Assembly (NCBI GenBank): GCA_964439415.1
Contig: CAYTOJ010000030.1
Location: forward strand, 1-17,852
Length of the DNA: 17,852 nt
Source: CAYTOJ01 sp964439415
Lineage (GTDB): Bacteria; Pseudomonadota; Alphaproteobacteria; Rickettsiales; CAZAGG01
Direction: 5' to 3'
This document shows, one piece after another, positions 7,553-15,000 of this stretch. The notes below the pieces were generated by a model. The model was not told where the DNA came from, ran no database searches, and saw nothing but the letters and a program-made list of their open reading frames with translations. Each line of letters starts with the position of its first letter. The first letter of the stretch is position 1. The translations under genes were made by a program, and so were the position numbers.

Positions 7553-9028
7553 CTATTTTTCTTTAAAGGCATTAAAGGTTGCATCGGTGAGTGGGCTAAC
7601 CAGGTATGAAAGAAGGGTGCGCGTACCTGTGATTATATGCACCTCCACCGGCATACCGGGGTAGAGTTTTACATCCTTTAAATTACTGAGAAAATCCTTA
7701 TCCACCACTATACGTGCAGTGTAGTAGGTCATGCCTGTTTTCTGATCCTGGAATACATCCGGCGATATAGTCTGCACCTCGCCATTTAAGGGTGGAACCC
7801 GCCTGCTTTTATATGGAACCAGACGAAGCCTGGATACCAGACCCGGGTGCACCATATCAATATCGCTAGGCTGAACCTGAGCCTCCACTATCATTTTATC
7901 ATCTTTAGGAACCAGATCCATAATCGGCGCGCCGGGAGCCACCACACCGCCCCTGGTATGATACTTCAGCCCCGTAACCACTCCTGCTTGCGTTGCACGC
8001 ACAATAGTACGGTCAAAAACATCCCTGGATGCAGATAGCTGCTCCTTAAGATCAGAGATATGTATCTGAGTCTCCCGAAGATCCTTCGCCAGTTCATTCT
8101 GAAAATCATTTCTGGCGTTAATTATTTGCAGGTCTGCTTCAGTAATCGCCTGTTTTGCTTTTGCAATATCAGATTCAAATTGCCCGGTCTGCCCTTCTAT
8201 AGCCGCCTTATTGCGCTGCAACGCCAGCAGGCGTGGTCGGTTGGCATTGCCCGATGCCAGCAGTTTTTCAACCGTGGAAATTTCTTCCTTCACCAGTTTT
8301 ATCTGCTGCACGTTAGCTGATATCTGCGCCCTCAGGCCTGATATCTGATCATTAAGCTGCTTTACGCGCTGGTTTAAAACCTTCACCTGGCCTTCCACAG
8401 CATAACCACGGGTTTTGAACTGGTTGCGCTGCGTCTCCAGAATCTGGGCAATCTCAGGTATCTGCTCATCCTTAAGCAGATCAAGAGGAAACTGTATTTC
8501 CGCCAAAGCGTCACGCTCCGCCGTAAGGCGAGCTTCCAGTGCCTGCGCTGCCCTGTACTGACCAAGATACAGATCATACTTCGATTTTGCTGCTATATTC
8601 TGTATCTGCACCAAGGGCTGGTTTGCCTCAACCTCCTCCCCCTCCTTCACCAGGATTTCCTCAATTATCCCGCCTTCCAGGTGCGATATGGTCTTGCGGC
8701 TGGATTCCACCACAATCATGCCCCTTGCTACCGCAGCGGTATCCAGCGGCGCAAAGGCTGACCATAAACCAAAACCAACAAAGAAAGCCAGAAAGAGCCA
8801 AAGCCCGTAACGTATTGGAAGCTTGGCGAACTCCATGGGGGTAAGCTTGGACGGATCATCAACTGAAGGTGCGGTTTTACCCGCCAGATCATCCAGAAAA
8901 AGCGCCAGAGATTTATTAAATGGCTCCAGCTTCTGCGTAGCTCTAACTAAGGATGTCTGCCTGGCGCCCTTATCCACAGCACCGTCTATTATATCATCAG
9001 CGGGATTCTTAGAATTTTCTTCCGTCAT
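7553..9028 (-). CDS. HlyD-family type I secretion membrane fusion protein
   Basis: This is the periplasmic adaptor of a type I secretion system, which links the inner-membrane ABC transporter to a TolC-like outer-membrane channel. The 491 residues show a cytoplasmic N-terminal tail of about 73 residues, one membrane segment (YGLWLFLAFFVGFGLWSAF, about 74-92), the conserved ESSRKTISHLEGGIIEEILV block with lipoyl-like half, a long coiled-coil region (about 155-345, rich in Gln, Glu, Lys and Leu), and the C-terminal beta-barrel part ending in LYPGMPVEVHIITGTRTLLSYLVSPL, which is typical of the family. It is the last gene of the locus, and an AAGGA site seven bases before the ATG directly abuts a 35-nt hairpin. 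The upstream gap is occupied by repeat copy A, so its expression may be uncoupled from the ABC gene. No TolC gene is in the window. Confidence 0.95.
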   Translation of the reverse strand: MTEENSKNPADDIIDGAVDKGARQTSLVRATQKLEPFNKSLALFLDDLAGKTAPSVDDPSKLTPMEFAKLPIRYGLWLFLAFFVGFGLWSAFAPLDTAAVARGMIVVESSRKTISHLEGGIIEEILVKEGEEVEANQPLVQIQNIAAKSKYDLYLGQYRAAQALEARLTAERDALAEIQFPLDLLKDEQIPEIAQILETQRNQFKTRGYAVEGQVKVLNQRVKQLNDQISGLRAQISANVQQIKLVKEEISTVEKLLASGNANRPRLLALQRNKAAIEGQTGQFESDIAKAKQAITEADLQIINARNDFQNELAKDLRETQIHISDLKEQLSASRDVFDRTIVRATQAGVVTGLKYHTRGGVVAPGAPIMDLVPKDDKMIVEAQVQPSDIDMVHPGLVSRLRLVPYKSRRVPPLNGEVQTISPDVFQDQKTGMTYYTARIVVDKDFLSNLKDVKLYPGMPVEVHIITGTRTLLSYLVSPLTDATFNAFKEK

Positions 9029-9041
9029 GGTTATGTCCTTC

Positions 9042-9076
9042 TATACCTAAAACAGTTTAAGACTGTTTTGGGTATA
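9042..9076 (-). promoter_or_regulatory. 35-nt hairpin just before the HlyD-type gene RBS
   Basis: A 15-bp stem (one T-G pair) with a 5-base loop: outer TATACC/GGTATA, inner AAAACAGT/ACTGTTTT, loop TTAAG. One base separates it from the AAGGA ribosome-binding site. It is one module of repeat copy A. In mRNA it would form a stable stem right beside the ribosome-binding site, so it could act as an mRNA-stabilising end or dampen translation; this is inference. Confidence 0.6.
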
Positions 9077-9181
9077 TTGTTTATTTGTTTTGCGCATAGC
9101 TGCCAATCCAGCCCCATGCGCTTATATACTGCTCGCGAAATAACTGCACAAAATCCACACATTAGATACGCGAGCAGTATA
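9042..9181. repeat. Composite palindromic repeat, copy A
   Basis: This 140-bp element fills nearly all of the ABC/HlyD intergenic space, ending two bases from the ABC stop codon. Its parts are: the 35-nt hairpin (9042-9076), an 11-base linker, TTTTGCGCATAGCTGC (9088-9103), and a 78-nt module (9104-9181). The module starts CAATCCAGCCCCATGCG and carries 13-bp arms TATACTGCTCGCG (9125-9137) and CGCGAGCAGTATA (9169-9181) around 31 bases. Copy B at 16358-16553 has the same parts in inverted orientation. In the 78-nt module I count 10 differences, 9 of them in the spacer; the arms are identical. Confidence 0.85.
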
Positions 9182-9183
9182 AA

Positions 9184-10947
9184 TCAAGCGGCATCGGCGG
9201 CTTTAGAACCGTCTTCACTTTGCCGCTGTTGCTGTATCATTTTATTCATCTGCTGTGCGCGCTCGCCCAGTTTAGCCATCACAGCATCTTTAGGGCCGAA
9301 TAAATCCACCGCGCCATCTTTCAGCACCAGAACCTTATCGGCATGGGTGAGCATGGAAGGTTTATGCGCTATGATTATGGTGGTTATCATATTCAGCTTA
9401 GCCTGCCTGAGTCCATCTATCAATGCCTTTTCCCCATCGCTATCCAGGTTGGAATTAGGCTCATCCAGCACCATTAAAGTAGGGTTGCCATAAAACGCCC
9501 TTGCCAGGGCTATCCGCTGCTGCTGGCCTGGGGATAATGTGCCCGGCTCAAACATGGTGTCATAACCTTTCGGCAGGCGGATAATCATATCATGCACACC
9601 GGCTTTAATTGCAGCCTGCACCACTTCCTCAGCGCCAGCGGTAGGGTCAAGCCTTGCTATATTCTCCCTTATAGTGGCATGGAACAGCTCAACATCCTGC
9701 GGCATGTAACCTATATAACGCCCTACATCATCGCGGTTCCATTTGAATATATCGTTACCATCCAGCCGCACCGCGCCATTGGTTGGCAGCCATACACCCA
9801 CAAGCAACTTGGCGAGGGTTGATTTCCCCGCTGCACTTGGGCCGATTATGCCTAAACTCTCCCCCGGCTCCAGCGCGAATCTCACATTAGCCAGCACCAT
9901 ACGCTCAGTTCTGGGGGGGCGGAAGTACACATTCTCCACCGTCACCCTGCCCGAAGGTTTAGGCAGTGTCATCTGCCCCCTGATTTCCGGATAGCTGGTA
10001 TAGCCATGATTAATCCTGCGCACAGCATCCCGCGCTGAAACATAGCCCTTCCACACTCCAATCAAGGCTTCAAACGGAGCCAGCGCCCGCCCGGCCAGAA
10101 TTGGCCCCGCTATCATCGCGCCCATCGAAACCATGTTATTCATCACATAATAAGCACCTGCGCATATCAGCAGCATCTGGATGAACAGGCGGAAAAACTT
10201 GGAAACCGAACCGATAATGGATGCGCGGTCTGTCGCCATGCGCAAGCCTTCCAGTGTTTTCAGATTTTTCTCCATCCATTTATCCACCACCTGGCGCATC
10301 ATGCCCATCGCCTCTATCGCCTCGGCGTTTTTGGTGATCATCTCCGCGCCCATGAGGGATTTAATATTATCGCGGTTATAATTCTCCAGAAGCTTTTTGG
10401 TCTGCGCTTCGTTCAATATCGCAAGCAGAATCAGCACTATCGAACCAACCAGGGTGATAACCCCCATAACCGGATGGATAAAGAACGTAACAATGATAAA
10501 TATAACACTCCACGGCGCGTCCATCATGGTGGTCATGCCTGCGCCGGTGATGAATGATTTTATCGTGGTAAGGTCACGCATCAACTGGCTGCCCGCGCTT
10601 GCCGGGTTAATCGCCGAGTTTTGAATGCTGATCTTCAGCAGGTCAGGCCCCAACGTAGCATCGAACCAGTCGGACATGCGCGAGACAACAAAACTGCGGA
10701 GCGCACTGAACATTGCCAGTATCACGAAGGAAGCACCGACAATCAGGGAGAGCAGCGCAAGTGTTGCCATGCTGTGGCTGGCGAGAACCTTATCGTACAC
10801 CAGCAATGAATAAAACGGTAGAAACAGCATAAGCACATTAGTGCACAGACTGAACAGCACGCTGTAATAAAACACCCGGCTGAGCTTAGGCCAGAGTTGT
10901 TCTTTCAGGTAGTTGGCAGGCTTGCCGCCTTGGACTTGTGATGACAT
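9184..10947 (-). CDS. PrtD-family type I secretion ABC transporter (permease/ATPase)
   Basis: This is the energising inner-membrane component of a type I secretion system, with membrane and ATPase domains fused in 587 residues. The N-terminal half has about six membrane segments (first near residues 27-51). There is no N-terminal C39 peptidase or C39-like domain, which places it with PrtD/AprD rather than HlyB/LapB. Walker A GPSAAGKST is near residue 368, the signature LSPGQQQRIALARA near 469, Walker B LMVLDEPNSNLD near 489, and the switch His in IIIAHKPSML follows. The Ala in Walker A and NSNLD are usual for PrtD proteins. The start lacks a strong ribosome-binding site. It lies 100 bases downstream of the 92-residue gene, and the substrate is likely the giant protein at the head of the locus. 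Confidence 0.95.
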   Translation of the reverse strand: MSSQVQGGKPANYLKEQLWPKLSRVFYYSVLFSLCTNVLMLFLPFYSLLVYDKVLASHSMATLALLSLIVGASFVILAMFSALRSFVVSRMSDWFDATLGPDLLKISIQNSAINPASAGSQLMRDLTTIKSFITGAGMTTMMDAPWSVIFIIVTFFIHPVMGVITLVGSIVLILLAILNEAQTKKLLENYNRDNIKSLMGAEMITKNAEAIEAMGMMRQVVDKWMEKNLKTLEGLRMATDRASIIGSVSKFFRLFIQMLLICAGAYYVMNNMVSMGAMIAGPILAGRALAPFEALIGVWKGYVSARDAVRRINHGYTSYPEIRGQMTLPKPSGRVTVENVYFRPPRTERMVLANVRFALEPGESLGIIGPSAAGKSTLAKLLVGVWLPTNGAVRLDGNDIFKWNRDDVGRYIGYMPQDVELFHATIRENIARLDPTAGAEEVVQAAIKAGVHDMIIRLPKGYDTMFEPGTLSPGQQQRIALARAFYGNPTLMVLDEPNSNLDSDGEKALIDGLRQAKLNMITTIIIAHKPSMLTHADKVLVLKDGAVDLFGPKDAVMAKLGERAQQMNKMIQQQRQSEDGSKAADAA

Positions 10948-11047
10948 TTTATAAAGCCAGATAGTTTATGGGAGGCCGAATATAGTTTCACCTGCTAAGG
11001 CGTCTAGTGAAATATTTTCAAGGGGCTGTTTATGGAAAGTTCGTTTA

Positions 11048-11326
11048 TTACTTGTCATTCCTGATATTAGCCAGGTCAATATCAAAAATCTCACCTGAGG
11101 ATTGTGTATGACTCTCTTTTTTATTCTCCTCATGTGCTACATACGCGCTTAGTTTTTCTTCCATAGCTTTAAGGCTTTTAAGCTGCTCGTCCACTTCCGC
11201 GAAAAAGCCGGATGGCATAAGCCCATCCAGTTCGCCTTTCAGTTTCTTATTTTTGGATTTTATCAGCGGATAAAGCTCTTCCATCATTTTCAGGAACAGC
11301 CTGGCCTTCTCCAACCGGCTAGCCAT
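11048..11326 (-). CDS. Small charged helical protein of the secretion locus, 92 aa
   Basis: I do not recognise this protein. It has no signal peptide or membrane segment. It is rich in Lys, Glu and Leu, and residues 1-30 and 45-66 look like amphipathic helices that could form a short coiled coil (ARLFLKMMEELYPLIKSKNK; KSLKAMEEKLSAYVA). The C-terminal 25 residues are polar and likely disordered, ending FDIDLANIRNDK. It lies 38 bases after the 213-residue gene and 100 bases before the ABC gene on the same strand. Position and composition suggest a cytoplasmic accessory factor, such as a chaperone or adaptor for the giant protein, but this is inference from context only. Confidence 0.75.
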   Translation of the reverse strand: MASRLEKARLFLKMMEELYPLIKSKNKKLKGELDGLMPSGFFAEVDEQLKSLKAMEEKLSAYVAHEENKKESHTQSSGEIFDIDLANIRNDK

Positions 11327-11364
11327 AACGCCAAACCGGGATTAGAAGTCTAGTAGATAAAAGC

Positions 11365-12006
11365 CTACTGTTTACCATACATATACCAGTACATCGCATT
11401 ATACAGCCTTTTGGCGATAAGCATTACCAGTATATCTTCAGAATGGTTAAGGATAGTTTTATTGCCGGGCGCATTAGCTTTCAGAATAAAATCAATGCTA
11501 TAGTCCCTGATTTCCTCCAGAGTGCGCTTGATCTCAATTATTTTATCACGCCTGCCCAGCAGGTTAGAGAGTAATTCCACCATATGGTGCAGGTTATCGC
11601 TGGCGGGGGTAAAGGTGGTGTTGCTGGATTCCAGTGCTTTCAGCATCACCCTGAATGTCGCGGATTCACTCACCACGCAGGTAAAGCCAATTATCAGCGC
11701 GGCTTTTTTAAGGTCAAAGGTGCTTTTTAGCAACAGGCCGCTGTAGATATCCTCAACCTGCTTGCGGTAGAAGTCATATATCTGTTGGCACTGGGCGGTG
11801 GAGTATTTAAAGGCCAGGTCATCAGCGGTTTTCTCAACATCAAACAAAATGCGCTGCAATACACGCACCCCTGGCCGCTGCCCCGCCGGAACTTTTGCTA
11901 AAGCCGCGTTATAGGCAGGGGAATCCGCCGCCACCTGATCCAGAAAATCACTGATCACCACACGCCCCACCGCCGGATATTTTGTTTTAAGTGATACCTG
12001 GGTCAT
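11365..12006 (-). CDS. Helical protein of the secretion locus, about 213 aa
   Basis: I do not recognise this protein. I chose the ATG at 12004-12006 because it overlaps the TGA of the giant gene as ATGA, the usual sign of translational coupling; an in-frame ATG at 12012 and a GTG at 12024 are possible and would add two or six residues. It looks largely alpha-helical, with a moderately hydrophobic stretch (KKAALIIGFTCVVSES, about residues 98-113) that may be a buried helix rather than a membrane segment. No signal peptide is present. The C-terminus is aromatic (LYNAMYWYMYGKQ). Tight coupling to the giant gene suggests that the two products interact, for example as a dedicated chaperone or secretion adaptor; no known family supports this yet. 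Confidence 0.82.
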   Translation of the reverse strand: MTQVSLKTKYPAVGRVVISDFLDQVAADSPAYNAALAKVPAGQRPGVRVLQRILFDVEKTADDLAFKYSTAQCQQIYDFYRKQVEDIYSGLLLKSTFDLKKAALIIGFTCVVSESATFRVMLKALESSNTTFTPASDNLHHMVELLSNLLGRRDKIIEIKRTLEEIRDYSIDFILKANAPGNKTILNHSEDILVMLIAKRLYNAMYWYMYGKQ

Positions 12007-15000
12007 GAGCATACCGGAACGCACTGTTCCGCCTCCTTATTTTTGGAGACTACAGGAGCCGTGCTTGGAAGATCACCCATTTGGCTCGATGAAACATTAA
12101 CAAGTGGCAGATTTACAAAAGCCGTAGGCGAGTTATTATTTGAACCCATATTATAGACGCCATTGGTAAGAATATTAAACTGCTCCTCCTGCCCTGCCGC
12201 CGCTACCGGAGCCGCAAAATTCGCAGAGATAAAATTAGCCAGTGCACTACCAGCCTGAATTTCATTTCCTATACGACCCGCTAAAATCGCTTTCTCTTCA
12301 TCAGGAATAGTTTCTTTAGATGCATTGATTGATGCAACATATGCATTCAATTGCGCTATGGTTGTAATTTTTCCATGCGCGCCTTCATAAGCCACCAGAC
12401 CAGATACCGCCACCATTGGCGCAGCAGCACCTGCATTCTGAGTATATTCTGAGTATTCAGTAAAGAAGGCATTAGCCGCAGGTGCGTTTGCAGTAGTAGT
12501 TGCAGGGTTTGTAGAGGTGATTGTAGCAGTATCAGTGATAGTAGCCGTAGAAGTTATAATCGGAGCAACGGCAGGTATAGCACTACCCTCTCCAACTCGG
12601 GAATCAGAAGGATTATTGGCTGGTGCAATTGCAGGATTTCTCTGTGCGTACATACCTGCAAATTTAACTACTTTATCTGCCGACCCTATAGTCATAGCAG
12701 CAATTTTATTTCTTAATGCCTGATCTTCTGTGCCATTATAGGCAAGTTCAAGCGCAGCATAATGCTGTTCTGTAGGGTCGGAAAGATTGCTGTACGTTGT
12801 AGCCACCAGAGCAACAAATCCACCGAAATTCTGTGCAGTAACAGGATTGCTGCCATTTTTAGTGAATTGGTTATAAAGTGCTACTGGATCAGGTGTACTC
12901 CCTGCGCTTGCAGGCGCAGTTACAGCCGTATAAGAATCAGACAAGTCCATCTGGATTTGAGTTCTTGCCTGATCCAAGGTTAAAGTCACAGGCGGTGTCT
13001 GGCTGGCAGAAGCGTCAACCAAGTTTTGCGCAGTTCTCTCCACCATACCAGCAAGAACCTTAAAGGTAGTCTCTTCACCATCTTTTGGTTTTACTTTTAT
13101 ATCTTCCAGGGCTTTTTTAAGCTCTGCGCTTATGCCATTTCTGTTATATAGAACAAACAAATCAGAGATTTCAATTTTGCCGCTGTTAGAGGCTATAAAC
13201 CTCTCTAAATCCTCAGACGTACTTATCGGGATGGAATATAACAATTCTGCGCCGCCGTTCTCATAGTTAAACAGCGCTTCACTCGGCTTAACTTGCTCTG
13301 GTGCATCAGAGCCTTGAGCCGCCCCCTGCTCCGCTGCTGGTGTGGTGGCTGGGATTGCAGTTGGGGTTATCGCTTTCAGTAGCGGGTTGCTGGTTAGAAT
13401 ACCGCTCTCTGAGAGGAAAGCATTATTACGGATTATACTTTGCGCGGCTGCATCACCTGGCTCTGCACGCAGAGCCGCCAGAACTGACTGAGTCTGACTT
13501 AATTGCTCAGTAGTCACTACATTGGCAGTATCTAGCACCGCGCCGGACTCAAATTCTATAGTCATAGCCGGAAGATTCCGGCCAGGCAGGTTGCGCTGCG
13601 GATTATTCATAGCCGTGAGCGTGGCAAAAAGCCCCGCACCGTTGGCGTTTGCAACATCCAGATCATTAAGTGTGTAGCGTTGTTGAGTATTGGCGGCCTG
13701 ATCCAGATACGTCCACTCAAGCGTATGGGTTCCGTTTTCCTTTTTCACTATATCGAAAGTCTGGCCAGCGATGGTGAATTTTTTCGCACCATTCTGCCCC
13801 AATTGCTCAACCAGCGTTTTAAGGTTCGCCAGCCTTTCTTCCTCAGTAGTGCTTGGGCTATTCACAGCATCCCACAAAGCTTTAACTGAAGCCCCCGCCT
13901 TTTCATAAAGTGCTTGATTACTACCTATGGCAAGGGGTTGAGAAAGTGAGGTGGATGATGTAAGGGTAAAATACGCCGCATCCCCGCCTGGTTCACTCCC
14001 AAGCTCTGCCTTGGCTACAAACTGATTTTTCGCTACCGCATTCTCAAACGCCCCCACATTCAGCGTGGCAGTTCTTGCTTCCACTTCCTGAACTAAAGCT
14101 CTGCCCTTATGCTCACCTATAGCCACTGCCAGAGCATCATAATGGCTATAATCGGTTCTTCCTGCATCAGCAGCTTCCTTCATTAGCTGCGTAACCCTGT
14201 CAGCCACATCAGGGTTTTCCTCTAGAAACTTCTCCACTTCCTGCTGTAATTGCGCTTCATCCTTCGTGGCTGAGAAACGGGGGTCAAGAGCGTGCAGAAT
14301 GGTAATGGGATCTTCCGGATTCCTCTCCTCAGGCTTTGACTCAGAAAACATAGCCATTATGTTTTCTATGCACTTAGTAAGCTGCTCCATCCAGTTGCCA
14401 GAAGCCGGGTTCAGATCAGGCTGCATCTCAGCCCCGGCAGCGGCGACTATCTGCTTCGCCAGTTCACTTCTTGCCGCATCGTTTTTAGCCTTTTCTTCCT
14501 GTTCCTGCTGCAACTGTGCCGCAGTTTTTGCTGGTGTAGTCTGGCCATTCGCATCAGTTTGCGCTGGTGCTACTTCAGTATCTGCTAAAGTTTTATATTC
14601 ATCGCTGTTTTGGTCAAACATCCCCAGCACAGTTCTTATGCTATCCGGGTGCGCCTTGATAAAAGTCTGAACTTCACCTACCGAAGCCAAAGCGGGTGTA
14701 GCCGCTATTAAAGTTCTTGCTGCACCGAGAAGTTTATCACGCGTGGCAGGGTCACCGCTACTATCGGCCATTTGTACCAGGCCAGCCAGGTCTAGTTTAC
14801 CATCAGTGCCGATGTAGGATTCCACCACCAGATCGTATGGTTCCAGGTTAGCCGCTACAGGCGGTGTATTACCTTCAGCCAAAGCTTTTGCGAAGGCTAG
14901 CTTTTCAGCCACTGGCAGTGATTTCATCGCCGCCGCTGCTAGCCCTGGGCTATCTTTCTCCATCCCCAGCAGCATTTTCGCCGGTGCACTGGTATATTCC

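Noticed and set aside
9068..9493. Plus-strand open frame of 141 codons across repeat copy A and the ABC 3' end
   Set aside because: It reads through the palindromic repeat and then antisense to the conserved ATPase domain; no ribosome-binding site and no recognisable product.
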